This document shows, in pieces, positions 11,025 to 22,440 of a stretch of DNA of 64,000 bases. The position numbers were made by a program, and so were the translations under genes. The stretch comes from Kryptolebias marmoratus (taxonomy: Eukaryota; Chordata; Actinopteri; Cyprinodontiformes; Rivulidae), in assembly GCF_001649575.2 (NCBI RefSeq), contig NC_051450.1, forward strand, positions 18,051,818 to 18,115,817. The letters run 5' to 3'. The notes below the pieces were generated by a model. The model searched no databases. It had not been told where the DNA came from and saw only the letters and a program-made list of their open reading frames with translations. Position 1 is the first letter of the stretch. Each line of letters opens with the position of its first letter.

Positions 11025-11475
11025 TAGTTAAGATATTTTTAAAGAGGACTATGTGGAAAGGTTGTAAACGGTTAATATCTTACCTGTTTTAGGTGGCTCT
11101 TTTTAGCCACATCAGTGTCAAAATGTTTAATTCTGACTGAATTGACGAGCTAACAGCTAAACTGTAAAGGACCAAGGTCAAATGGGAAGATTTTATAGCC
11201 GTTCGTATAAATGTTTTATCATCTAGCTCTTTGTGCTTGCAGTTAATCATATAATTCTATTTAAATTAATGTGTAATGTTAAATTGACTCCAATTATTGA
11301 GCCTGGAGAGGTTTTTAGTTTGCAGAAGTCCACTTTGCTCAGACGAGCTGTTGGCTCGTCGTTTCAGGCAAAATAAAATAATTTTCATCCAAACTGAGGT
11401 CCTTCAAAGAGCTATCTACAACAGATGAGATATTAATTGTTGATTAAACCTTTCTGCAAAACCCCACTTAAAAGA
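11025..11475. mobile_element. MITE with ~85-bp imperfect terminal inverted repeats (family 1)
   Basis: The left arm (about 11030-11115, ending near TTAGGTGGCTC) aligns with the reverse complement of the right arm (about 11392-11475, starting CTGAGGTCC). Shared blocks include TTAATATCT, the AGCTC/GGCTC word and GAAAGG. There is no coding capacity. Related copies lie at 28610-29238 and 30335-32040, with a fragment at 13020-13110. Confidence 0.65.
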
Positions 11476-11837
11476 TCAAAACCATTGCTTTAAGAAACGA
11501 GCTGAAAAAATGGTAACGTTGGGGGGGGGGAGTATTTATTAAAAGCTAACCAACATAAAACTCAAGTAAATTTGTACAATTAGGACTAAGTCCCCACTCC
11601 GCACACACACACACACATTAATTTTTGTTTTTCTACCACATGCTGGCAGACAGTTATTGGATGTTCTTCTATGATACTGCTTGAGGAAAGGATTTAACTC
11701 TGCTTTTTTGTGAGATTGCATGTCAAAAAACATGCCAACAACATTATAAGATGCTCCAAAATGAATTTCTCTGACTCGTTTTAAGTGGCTCTGATCAGCA
11801 GACGTGTCGATCCAAAGCCCCCTTTATCCTCGCGCTT

Positions 11838-11875
11838 CGTCTCGAGCCGGTGACGCCGTCTCGAGCCGGTGACGC
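11838..11875. repeat. Two tandem copies of a 19-bp CpG-rich unit
   Basis: CGTCTCGAGCCGGTGACGC is repeated exactly at 11838-11856 and 11857-11875, then begins a third time (CGTCCCGTG). It has eight CpGs in an otherwise AT-rich area and an XhoI-type CTCGAG in each copy. Confidence 0.95.
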
Positions 11876-12225
11876 CGTCCCGTGAAGCACTTTGGAACGA
11901 TTTCTGTGACAAACGATCTGGAAATACGGGCCTTTTTACCGTCGGGGTTCCTTTCTCTGCAGATTTAAACCCTCATTTCCAAACACTCTTAGGATCACAG
12001 ATTGTTGGACTTTTTATGTTGTGGGTCACTTGAGTCGAGCCATTTCTGAAACACATCGTCCCTGACATAACTGTTTAGCAAATGTTTTATGTCAGTTTTG
12101 TTTCTTTTTGTTTTTTAACAGTGAAAGTCTGATGAGGGGGCCACAGCATCGACATATTCGGTGAAGTTGTGAAAGAATTGTTATTACCTAAATGCCTAAA
12201 AGACTGATTTTATGAAAAACAGATT

Positions 12226-12239
12226 GTTGCCATGGCAAT
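12226..12239. promoter_or_regulatory. X-box-like palindrome (RFX site candidate)
   Basis: GTTGCCATGGCAAT contains the perfect 12-bp palindrome TTGCCATGGCAA at 12227-12238 and fits the RFX half-site arrangement GTTRCC-AT-GGCAAC with one change. It is a motif match only. Confidence 0.4.
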
Positions 12240-12693
12240 CATCTCGCTACACTGCTTGGCCTTTTTGTTGCTTACATCTGGTTCAATGTATATAAAACAA
12301 AAAGAGAGACAGAGATGAAATGAATGCTGTTTGTGTGTTTTTATGTGATATATTTTTACTTGTAAGTTTTTCCATGTGATGATAAATACTTGGTCACTGA
12401 TGCCTTTTACCAGATTCTTCTGTTGTTTTTGTAACAATCTGATAGATGCAACATATAAGCTGCGAGGTAAAAGTCTGAACTTGCTTTAACATCTATAACC
12501 TGGCAGCAGCAGAATAATCGAACTTCAGCGGCCCAGGCTTCCTCTGTGATGTACATCCTGTTTGTTCACTTCAGCTTCATTCCTCTGAGGATTGACAAAT
12601 CAAACTTTTCCACTTGGAAGCTGTATGAATTAAGGGGTGTGTGTGTTTTTATTTTTGTTGTTGTTTGTTTGTTTTTGTTCTTCTGAGTCGGGA

Positions 12694-12699
12694 AATAAA
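12694..12699 (+). promoter_or_regulatory. Candidate poly(A) signal AATAAA
   Basis: Canonical hexamer on the + strand, 2.5 kb after the PPPY gene stop. Downstream sequence is T/G-rich. Confidence 0.4.
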
Positions 12700-12778
12700 T
12701 ACTGTTTTGAAAAGTTGTGATATATAATGTTGCAAGTTTCGTTTCTTTCTAGGAGCATAATATGAAATTGATGGAAAA

Positions 12779-12975
12779 CAGTGGTGGCCAATCCTGGTCC
12801 TGGAGGACCACTATCCTGCATGTTTTAGGTGTTTCTCTGCTTTGACACACCTGATTTAATTCACTGAGTGATTAACAGACTTCTGCAGAACCTGAAGAGC
12901 AGGGAAACATCTAAACCATGCAGGATAGTGGTCCTCGAAGACCAGGATTATATTTTTCCATAACAGACACCACTG
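12779..12975. mobile_element. hAT-type MITE (family 2), copy 1
   Basis: It starts CAGTGGTGG and ends CACCACTG. The inner arms, from CCAATCCTGGTCCTGGAGGA through CCACTATCCTGCATG on the left and the complementary block at about 12918-12952 on the right, form a long imperfect inverted repeat. The right arm has a ~15-bp insertion before its terminus. No clear target duplication is visible in this copy. Other copies are at 51561-51750 and 57324-57503. Confidence 0.75.
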
Positions 12976-13019
12976 CCTTAGTTCATCCACCTGGTCAGCG
13001 TTGAACTATATTTCTTCAA

Positions 13020-13110
13020 ATGGAGGTCATTAAGTAAGGTTTGTACAACAGGTAAGCTGTTATTTGTTCATAATTGTTCTAAAGAAGCCCACTTCAAATA
13101 GGGCTGAATT
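13020..13110. mobile_element. Fragment of MITE family 1
   Basis: Contains TACAACAGGTAAG, TTGTTCATAA and CCCACTTCAAA in the same order as the right arm of the elements at 28610-29238 and 30335-32040. Confidence 0.45.
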
Positions 13111-16100
13111 ATCACTTTAGGCTTTTTTTTTTCAATAGGAGTGGGCCAAAATGGCTTTAAAATGATGTGGAAGCTTTTCCTATATAACCTTATTAGTTAC
13201 TTTTACATTATCGTCGCCAATGCTGGTTGTGTAAAATATTTAAGTACTGAGTTAACTACACACTTCCTGCGTCTTGGTTTAGTTTTGTGTTAAATTAAAT
13301 TTGTGTTTCTATGAGTTTCAGACCTGCTGACAAAATCAATTGACTGTCTTGATACATTAAACTTTAGAACTGAAATAGTTTTATTCCTTTTTTTACCATG
13401 ACTGACAGGCATGAGCAACATGTTGTTTGCTTATTGGCCACTAGAGGGCAGCCTTGCATAAGTTAAGATTTCAGCCACTTTTTTATCAGCCTGCACTTGT
13501 TGCTGAGCACCATCCAGGCCCTGCTGCTGGTTGAAATAACTTCAGCACAGATTCATGTCTTTATCACACATTTTCAGTCACAGAAATTGGCATTGACTTT
13601 TGTCTCTAAGTTTTATACTTCTGATGGAAATAAAATACAAAAAAACGTAATTGTGCTCTGCAGATCAATGCTCGAGTCCTCTTGTGGAATTTGAGCTCAA
13701 GGACGTTTGTTCATTTGGGTTTTTTTTTTTTTTTTTTGCTGCTGCATCTCTAAGGTGCATACAGATAAGCTGAGCTGGAGTCTTTCACAATATATGAGAA
13801 CATTCTTATGTTTCATAGTTAATGTTCAAATCTGATCTGTGGGAGTTTGTCTTCAAGCAAAAGGAAATGTCTTGTGCAGATATTTTATTACATCTGGAAG
13901 AAGTTTCTTTATGCAAATTTTAAGTTAGTTATTGATTTATATATTCATTCAGGTTTTTTTGTCAGCTGTAAATATGGTTAGATAAGCAGTCTGTGCTTCT
14001 CACACTTCTGCTGCAATGATGTTTTCAATGAAAATATTAGCATTTTTTGGAAATGAGCAACAATCCATCATGTATACTGCTTTAATAATTATTACTTTCT
14101 GGTATAAACAGGTGTATGTTTTCACCACCCTAAAAGATTTTCATTGAACACTTCTTGAGATTATTGAGATGTTGAAGGCCATCTGAGAAACAGAACAGAT
14201 GACTTCATTACCCTTGTCTGGAAAAGATGAATTGGGTTTTCGAGATGTGCAAATATGTGCAGCGCTGAAGAAATGACAAGTACTTTAGGTTTGGGTGAGT
14301 TTGTAAAAAGTGTTAAACATAATTGTTTTCTTCTTTTCATTTTTTTGTCTGTAAAGATGTTGCAAATAAGTAAAAGCATTTAAACGTTTGTCCTGCTTAA
14401 AATTCCTGTGACATTCCCTCATAACATAACGAGCTACAACAACATTCTTGTAAATGCCTCCTTTAGGTCATTAAACTGATAAAAGATTGTTTCCATTTGC
14501 AGTCTGAACACTCTCATTAGTTTTTCTTGTAATGCACTTTTTGTTTGTTAATTACAGTTTCACAGTTACACAGAGCTAATTGTTATTTCCTTCTCATCTT
14601 TTTTTCTTTCTTTGATTTCATTATAAAAAAATCTCTTTAGTTTTTTTTAAGCAGCGTCTCTAGCAAGTGGCAGTCATTTACAACACTGATGATTCAAAAT
14701 AAAATGGTGAGGTTATTTATGCGTTTGTCAGCCTTTGTGCAGAGTGGGATAATGATCTCAAGACTTCTGGTAAATCCGCAACAAAAAGGCTGAAAACGCA
14801 ATCATAGAGATGCAGCAGCCTTTTTAAGGTTCAGATGTAAAATTCTGTAATAAGACCGTAGAAAGGCTGCGCACAAATGAATTCTCACATATTTAAATGA
14901 GCTGAAGCAGCATTAAAAAGAGGAGATTTCTTCAGAACTATGTGAGAAACTGAAAGATGATTACCTTCAGTTAATGCTGCTACAGGTGGGCAAACAAGCT
15001 GCTGAATCACAGGGTCGACGTACGTTTTCACACCAATTCAGATTATTCATCATGTGTTGTTGTTCCTTTGAGATTTTATCTGCCTCATTTTAGGTTCACA
15101 TGATTCATCCATCCATTCATTTTCTTTACCTGCTTGTTCCTGTTCAGGGAACTGGGACGTACAGTGCACGTATCTCCAGTTGTCACTGGATGAAAGGTGG
15201 TTTAAGAGCCAAAGTTAGCAAGGCAGTAGCTAAAAGCTAAAAGAAGCGCTTCCTCTTCTGTTGGCTGAGGAGCACAAGAAGACAAAATTAGAGCAGGTAT
15301 GCTGGAGTCGAGTTCAAGGAACAATTACTTTGAAATGAAGAGATCTCCATATATTTCTATGAGGACTTTTTTGTCAATAAAGTTAAATAATTCAAAAATA
15401 CAAAAAGTCATAGTGCACTATTATTGATCAAGATGAATGCTTTGTTATATAAACGGTTAAATTAACAAAAAGTATGCAGGAGTAGATTGATTGCAAAGAA
15501 ACTACAAACAGGAAAAGAATAACGTGAATGCTGACTCAGCATTAACACAATAAATGGGTTTCACTTCCTGAAAGATCCCAGTAAGTGATGAGAAAGAATA
15601 TTTGTTAAAGTACCACAAAGGAAAGCTTGAATAATGGGATGTTGGACTATAAAAAAAAAAAAAAAAGGCAGAAGATTTGAGTATTTATTTTTCATTAAAG
15701 GAACTGTTGCTTTGCTTTTCCTCAGACACTGCTGTCGGCTCCAGTTTTCATCTTCATCAAGAGATGAAAGCATGTGATGAGCAGGTTGATCATTTCTCCT
15801 TGGTCTGCCACTTTAGATCGAATCTGGAGGACATGGACATGCCTGCTCCAGTGTCCATGTGATGACAAGATAAGTGGGGATGTCTGAATGTCAGGATGGG
15901 AAGCTGAGCACCGGGTGTGGCGTTCGTGTGTTTATAGGTTCAGAGATACGGTGGTCAAGAAAATCTCTGCTTTCATGTTTCAACTGTATTAAACCTGCCG
16001 AGCCACCAGTTCCAGTGAATCTACATTTTTAATGCCACAAAGGTTCTCCAAAATCAAAACATGTCATCCAGCTGAGTTATTTAGTGATTTGTTTTTTTTT

Positions 16101-16344
16101 TTTTTTTACTTTCTATTGTTCCATTAGAGCGTTCAAGGATCAGATGAGGCCTTGATCAAAAACAGTTTTGAAGCATCCATCACTTTTACAAAAAAATCTT
16201 TTCATTCCTAACGGGGTAGAATATTTCAATATGCTGCGTTTCCTTTTGTGCCGCTGGAATTGATTTGAGGTCATGTTTTTGTAACTTTGGGTTATTTGAG
16301 GAGGAGCGTCGGTTTCCTGCAAACTTGTGAAGGCGGATAATAAC
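13111..16344. other. Intergenic, mostly unique AT-rich DNA
   Basis: No exon was recognised. The stretch has long T runs (13719-13738, 16090-16108), an A run (15651-15666), a short fragment resembling the fish repeat CATCCATCCATTTTCTTTACC (about 15105-15180), and a diverged repeat at 15340-15560 that resembles 49310-49530. Confidence 0.55.
15340..15560. repeat. Dispersed repeat, shared with 49310-49530
   Basis: Ordered shared blocks are AATAAAGTTAAATA, GTCATAG, GCAGNAGTAG and ATGCTGANTCAGCA followed by CACAA-AAATAA. Its family is unknown; it may be a degraded transposon end. Confidence 0.4.
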
Positions 16345-17275
16345 GTTTCTGCCTGTCTGTTAGCAAAATGTCTGCTGAACCACTGGATGGGTCTTAATGA
16401 AATGTGCAGAAAATAATCATGGGATGCACATTTAGAAATGATTAACTTCTGGAGTTAGTCTGACTTAAGATGGCTGCCACAGCCAGCTAAACTTAGAAAA
16501 CACAAACATAGCTATAAGTCAGTCAATTTTTGAGATACTGGCCTAAAATCTGGTTTGGTAGTAGCTAAAACTGATTCCTCTGTTTTAACACATTGTACAA
16601 GATTTCTGTTTAAAAATCTGACGTTAACTATTAGCATTGATGTTTGTCCAACTGTTAGCAAAATTTCTTCTGAACCACGGAACAGATTTTAATGGAACTT
16701 TCAGGAAATTATTAATAATTGCGCTTTTACGACTCATTAAGGTTTGGAGCCAATCCAATTCTAGGTGGCCACCAGAGCCAGGTAACCTTAAAAAAACAAC
16801 AATGCCAATGATTTGGTCAATTTTACAGATATTGAGCTAAAATTTCTTGTGATTGTAGCTGAGAGTCATTCACAACACATATTCCACATACTCATTGTGT
16901 GATATCTTTGCTTAACACTTCAACACTGTCAACCTCGTTTGTCTGTTAGCAAAATATCTCATGAACCACTGGATGAATTTTAATGAAATTTGCAGAAAGT
17001 AATCATTGAATGGGCAATAATAACTGATTGACTTTTGAAGTCAATTCAGTTCAAGAAGATCACCTCAACTAATCAACATCAGAAACACAACAATGGCTTT
17101 AACTCAGTTCAGTTTACAGATACTGAGCTGAAGTTTAGTTTACTCTGAGTGTGACACATTAGGTTCCACATAACATTGTTTTTAAGGTTTGACTGAAATG
17201 GCTACAACTTATATCTCGTCATAAAATGATCTTAGCCATGAAAAGCATGAAGAACTGCTAGGCCTTTCATTTTAT
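16345..17275 (+). repeat. Subunit-repeat element, copy B (three tandem ~290-bp units)
   Basis: Three head-to-tail units begin at about 16357, 16650 and 16940. Each starts with a TGTTAGCAAAAT word, then GAACCACTGGATG, TTTTAATGAAAT, a GAAAGTAATCAT block, a CCAATTC/GATGGC block, GGCTATAA-CAGT, GATATTGAGCTAAAATT and GTAGCTGAGAGTC. The third unit runs into the element's right end (CTAGGCCTTT at about 17258-17267). Confidence 0.8.
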
Positions 17276-17299
17276 AGCTTGAAAAGGAGCAGATAAATA

Positions 17300-17770
17300 A
17301 TGGTAAGCTGTCAGTTTAGCAGACAAACACCTACACTATACATATTTTTTTTTTGTAAAACAGAAAGTAGTAAAAATACCAGCGCAGTCTCTAAATCCTT
17401 GCCCTCAAATCCTCCCGTCCTCATCCTGACGTCTGCCAGCCTCCTGCCGGGTCGCGTTGCTCACATTCTGTCCCAGACAAGATGCAAACAGACGCCTCCT
17501 GCGTGGAGGCAGAGGAGCTGTTGTTCCCGTTTATCTGCTTTCTGGGAATTTACATTTTAATTGGATTCTGAGGGGTTCGAGTCAAACTGTACTTTTCTGA
17601 GTACTTTCCCTTCAGACAAACACTTTATGGGCTTGAAGTGGAACTCCACAGAGGATGACGGGCAGTCGACGCCGTTCACACTGACCATGGAGAGACTTCT
17701 GGAAGCTCACTCTCTATGTGGTTCACAGCCGAACCACATTTGTGGTGATTTACTCATGACAGGAGAAGGG
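17300..17770. other. Unique segment between two subunit-repeat copies
   Basis: A GC-richer island with two short back-to-back + strand ORFs (17300-17560 and 17561-17773). No splice signals or recognisable motifs support them as genes. Confidence 0.4.
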
Positions 17771-18405
17771 TGATAATGTTTTTGTCTGTGTCTGGATGTG
17801 TGTTTGTTTGTGTGTACTGTTCGGATTTTAATGAAACTTTCAGAGAGTAATCACTGATTTGACATCTATACCTGATTACCTTTTGGATTCAACCCAATTC
17901 AAGATGGCCGCCACAGCTAACTGACCTAAGCAAACGCAAAATTAGGTAGAACACGGCCAATTTTACAAATATTGAGCTTAAATTTGTCGTGGAAGTAGCT
18001 AAACATCAACCTTAACACATACTTTACAACACATTTCTTGATATTTTTGCTTAAAACCTTGAGATTAACTGTTGGAGTAAACCCTGTTAGCAAAATATTT
18101 CATAAATGAATAGTTTCAATGATACTCTTAACATTTGGAGTCAACCCAGTTCAAGACGACATTCGCCTACACAACAATAACTATACCGCAGTGAATTTTA
18201 CAGATATTGAGGTAAAATTTGGTGTGGTAGTAGCTGACAGTCTATCACAACCCATACTTCAAGCACTAACAGATCACGAGAGACCTTGTAAAGGATTGTG
18301 CATAATATTGGCAAAAAAATGGCTATAAATCCATCATTTCTCATCATGAGATGTCTTCTTGGTCTAAAGCGATATTCATTCCTTTAAGCAACGCTAGGTC
18401 TTTAA
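17771..18405 (+). repeat. Subunit-repeat element, copy C (two units, both ends present)
   Basis: It begins TGATAATGTTTTTGTCTGTG, the left end also seen near 39208, and contains two diverged units. It ends ATTCCTTTAAGCAACGCTAG followed by GTCTTT, the right end also seen near 20790-20815. This is the most complete copy for defining termini. Confidence 0.72.
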
Positions 18406-19389
18406 ATTTCTTTATGCTTCCATTGCCAGGCAGGCACTTGTTTGGAAGGTGTTTGTAGAAGCAGCAGGCTGTCAGAGTCGTGTGTGTGCTTTCAGATCAC
18501 ACACTGATCAACAGCCCAACATACTAATCCGGATGGACACGTCCACTCCTACTCTCCCTTTGATGTGTCGTGTTGGCCCGCCGCACTGATGTGTGAGATT
18601 CTGTCTTATAAGATAGCAGATAAAACAATATCATTCGTCAGCCTTTTGTTTGCAGAATATTACTTCAGACAATGTGGGGGTGCAACGCTTTGAAGCTTGT
18701 AGATGATTTTGCAAAACAGAAAAATCCTCATAATGTTCAACTTGCATCAAGAGGCAAAAAAAAACAGGAATATTTAAGAATCTGACTTTTGTGTGAACCA
18801 AGCAATCTACAGATCTCTGCAGCTCACAATTAAAAATCCTAAACTTTTATTTTAAACATCTAAAATTAACTTTAAGGGTGTTCTGAATGATGTATGATAA
18901 GCTCACACAAAACAATGCCTTCGTGGCAGAAAATTAATTTAAAAAATAGACATGTATTTCTTTATTTCAGCTTATTTAGCCTGTTGCATTACAATTTAAT
19001 ACAGATCCAGAAATAAGCATTTTTTGTTTACTTTTTCCTGAAAGAAAACTGTACTGTGGTGTAAGTGTCTTGAATCAGCCCTCATTTCTGTACACTCTGC
19101 TTCCAAGCAGCCAGGCTTTCATCTTCTAAAGTAGTCTAGACTGAGAGTTCTTCAGGCTTTCCCAAAGGATTTTCATGTTTTCCTTTGAGTTTTATTTTCC
19201 TCCCATTTTCAGCCCTGTACCTGACCATTTTTAGAGAAATAATTTTTTTTTGTTTTGCAAGCCGCATAACTACGAAATATAAATTAAGTAAAATTAAAAG
19301 CCGAGCCTTCCTTGAAGGAACGCTTACCCCCCACTGCCTTTCTGAGCTAAGGTCTTGTGCTGAGAAGGAACAGAGTTACAATCATTTTG
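18406..19389. other. Unique AT-rich intergenic DNA
   Basis: No gene, RNA or repeat was recognised. Confidence 0.5.
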
Positions 19390-19740
19390 GTCAAAACCTT
19401 GTCCTATAAATGATGTTCTGCACAATCTTGTGGAATATTGTGAGATCTTGCAAGATCTGTTAGTAATTGCAGTATGTGTTGAGGATGACTCTCAGCTACT
19501 ACCACACCAGATTTTAGCCTCATATCCATAAAATTGGCTGGGTTATGGCCCTTTTGTCTAATGCTGGTTAGCTGAGGTAGCCGTTCAGAATCAGGTTTGT
19601 ACCTAGTTAATAATTTGTAGATGGAAAGTGCATCAGAGATTAATTTCTTAGAGTTTTATTAAAATTTGTTCAGTGTTTTATGAGGTATTTTGCTAACGCT
19701 ACAGACCACAATGAACATGCATACAAACACACACATGTAA
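19390..19740 (-). repeat. Subunit-repeat element, copy D (inverted, about one unit)
   Basis: Reverse orientation: GACTCTCAGCTACTACCACA at 19481-19500, then the ATGGCC, GTTAGCTGAGG and TTTTATTAAAATTTGTTCAG blocks, ending ATTTTGCTAACG. Confidence 0.7.
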
Positions 19741-20279
19741 AAACATTATTGCTCCAACTTTGCATTCATCAGTGTGACAAAAACAACACAAGCTGAGGCG
19801 ACACTGTTAAAATTAAATATTAAGTCAAATCACAAACGCACTGAAGATGTTACTTTATGAAAGATTGACTAACTGGATTTATGTGCAATATTCAAAGTCA
19901 CATCTTTATTTTTTGTAAAACCAACACCTGTAGCATCATCGTGTTTCTCAGCCTCCAAGAGTTCTCAGTCTTTGGCTCCATATGGGAGACATTTTACTAA
20001 CTGATCCAGTCTGAGGCATCTGGTTTCTGAGTTTACTTTCATTTGAATTATTCAGACTGTAGATAAATGAAAACGGCAAGCTGTTTGCAACAGATTTAAA
20101 GAATTAATATTTATTTTTCAAAAGTTGTTAATAATTTAAGCATTCATCAGACTTGTTGAGTTTCAAACGCAGCAGTACAGGGCTGCTTACTCTTCAAGTG
20201 CTTTTCTCTTATTATTGCGTCCTGCTGGAAAGCCAGAAAGGCAGTTATGGTTTTCCCCATGACTGTCTGTGGAACAACC

Positions 20280-20830
20280 ATTTTGTCAATCCATTCCAAG
20301 ATGGCTGCCATAACTAACTGACTCTAAAAAATAAAAAATAAAACATAAATGGCTATAACTCAGTCAGTTCTACAGATATTGACCTAAAATCTGGTTTGGT
20401 GGTAGCTGAGACTGATCCTCAACCCTTACTCCAAGCACCAGCAGATTGCACAAGACCTTTGTCTAAAATTTTGCTATTAACTATTTTGAACAAACATTTA
20501 GAGTAAAGTCTGTCTGAACAACTGGATGGATTTTTACATTTTCAGGAAATATGGAACAAACTTTTAGATTTGACCGATTTTAAAAACACCCAAATGGCTT
20601 AAATTCAGGGAGAGGTTGCAGATATTGAGCTAAACTTTAGTGTGGTAGTAGCTGAGAGTCATTCACAACATATACTCTGAGCGTGACATCTCCCAGGTTG
20701 CATGAGATTGAGCATAGCAATATTTTCAAGGTCTGACCAAAACAGCTATAACGCCATCATTTCTGATTCCGTGGGTGGCATGCATTCCTTTAAGTAATGC
20801 TAGGCCTTTAATTTAGGGAGAATTTGGTTT
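20280..20830 (+). repeat. Subunit-repeat element, copy E (about two units plus right end)
   Basis: Contains CCAAGATGGCTGCCATAAC, GGCTATAACTCAGTCAGTTC, TGGTGGTAGCTGAGACTGAT, a second shorter unit, and the right end TTCCTTTAAGTAATGCTAGG. Confidence 0.75.
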
Positions 20831-22265
20831 GCTTTCACAGGATCAGAGTGTGTTCAATAGCCCTCAGTGGTAAGAAACATTAATGAAGTTGACATTTCAA
20901 ACTTCAAAATGCTAATTAATTCATAACTGCACACTTGAAAACTCTCACTCGTTGTGGGAACAGGCAACGACAAAAAAAAATAAAAACTTAGCCTTGTTGA
21001 GCCAAGTGTACATTTCTCACTTCAGCAACAAACGTATTACTGTAATCGCTTACATGGAACCCCATCAACCCCTAAATTGATTGGTTAATTGTTCTGAATC
21101 CTCAAACTGCGCCCTAATGACCGCCGGGCGTCGCCTCTGGGGGATTGTGGGATTTATGTCAACATTCCCCCCATGCCATCTCATTCATTCCCCCCTTTCT
21201 TCCTTCGTCTCCTCTGCAAAGCGTGAAGCATGAGATTGGATTTACACTGTAATGGAACAAAGCGCTTTGTTTCTCATCTATGAGTGGAGGAGGATGGAGC
21301 TGATAAAACGCCTCAACGTGGCCAAGTGGAAAGTTGATCAAAGACTTTGCAAACAGGAAGGCAGGTTTTTGTGTTCTGTTTTTGTTTTTCTCCCCCTCTT
21401 GTTAAGTTTATTCTTCCAAAAACAATTATGTTTTTTTTTTTATTTATTTGCTTCGATGTCTCTACTGCCAGGTTTCAGAAAAAGAATGAAAGAGGTTATC
21501 ATGAGGCGATGAAATGCTCCGATATGACAGGTGTTGGGCTTTCTCCAAGAAAAGTGTGATTTGTATTGAAACAGACATGATGAAATCCAGACTCCTTGGT
21601 TCAGGTCATTGTTGTGCACATTGAGATAAAGATTACTCAGCATTCATGCCATCCTAGTGTGAAACTAAATCAGGGGGAATAAAATTAGCTTCTTTTCTCT
21701 GAGATCCAGCGGATGAGCATTTTTCCGCCACGACTCCTGGCCTTTCATTGCTTTACATCGCCTTTCATCTCGGTGAATAGAGTGCCATTATCAGTTAATT
21801 AATTCTTATCTGCTTTACTGCCACAATAACATTTTCTGGTGTCACACCAGAGTTTAATCTCCTTAATGTTGCAGCCACAGTCTAACATCACAACTTCATT
21901 TTTATTTCCGTTTGCACAATTTAAAACGGAGAGAAGAGCATCTTTTAATTCCAGCTGGAGCAGGAAAAACTGTCCAGACGGCGTCTTTCTGAAATTGGTT
22001 CTGCTTGTCCTGATTTATTTATTTATTTATCTTTTTTTTTTCAGTTACATTTTATCAGTGAAATAAAACGTGGACGCTATTCAGTGTGCAGTAGATGGAA
22101 CCTATGGGTGTCTTGTTCACAAAAGAAAGTTATTCAAACAAGCAGGATTAGCATTTTAATGACTTTGTAATTGGTTGCGCTACTTGCACTTGATAAGCTG
22201 TAATGCATGCACATTCTTCATCATACTAATAACAAATCACATCAACAAGAGTCTGGATGCAAACC
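20831..22265. other. Unique intergenic DNA
   Basis: No gene is supported. ORFs at 21252-21559 lack splice signals and have low-complexity hydrophobic translations from T-rich DNA. Confidence 0.5.
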
Positions 22266-22275
22266 AATCAGACAT

Positions 22276-22440
22276 CAGGGGTCCGTTTCACAAAACATGG
22301 ATACAGTCAGGGATTAAGCCAAGATTTTCTGTGTGTTCTGGCTCAACCTGTCCTTGAGTCGGTTTCACAAACGCAGTCACACGTAAGTTACTGTGAAGAT
22401 TTATTCTGTGAAGTTAGCCAGGCTAACAGCTAGTCTTAGT
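22276..22440. mobile_element. Possible Harbinger-like MITE fragment
   Basis: It opens GGGGTCCGTTTCACAAAACA and has a second CGGTTTCACAAACGCAGT about 80 bases later, a pattern common in fish PIF/Harbinger-type nonautonomous elements. The ends are not defined. Confidence 0.35.

Larger units (their letters stand above)
10183..12720 (+). other. Probable long 3' UTR of the PPPY gene
   Basis: No open frame follows the stop at 10182. The first clean AATAAA outside a transposon and followed by a GT/T-rich stretch is at 12694-12699, giving a possible 2.5-kb 3' UTR. The transcript may end earlier, because another AATAAA at 11372 lies inside the MITE. The stretch includes a MITE (11025-11475), a G run at 11521-11530, a short CA run (11602-11617), a 19-bp tandem duplication (11838-11875) and an X-box palindrome (12226-12239). 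Confidence 0.4.
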
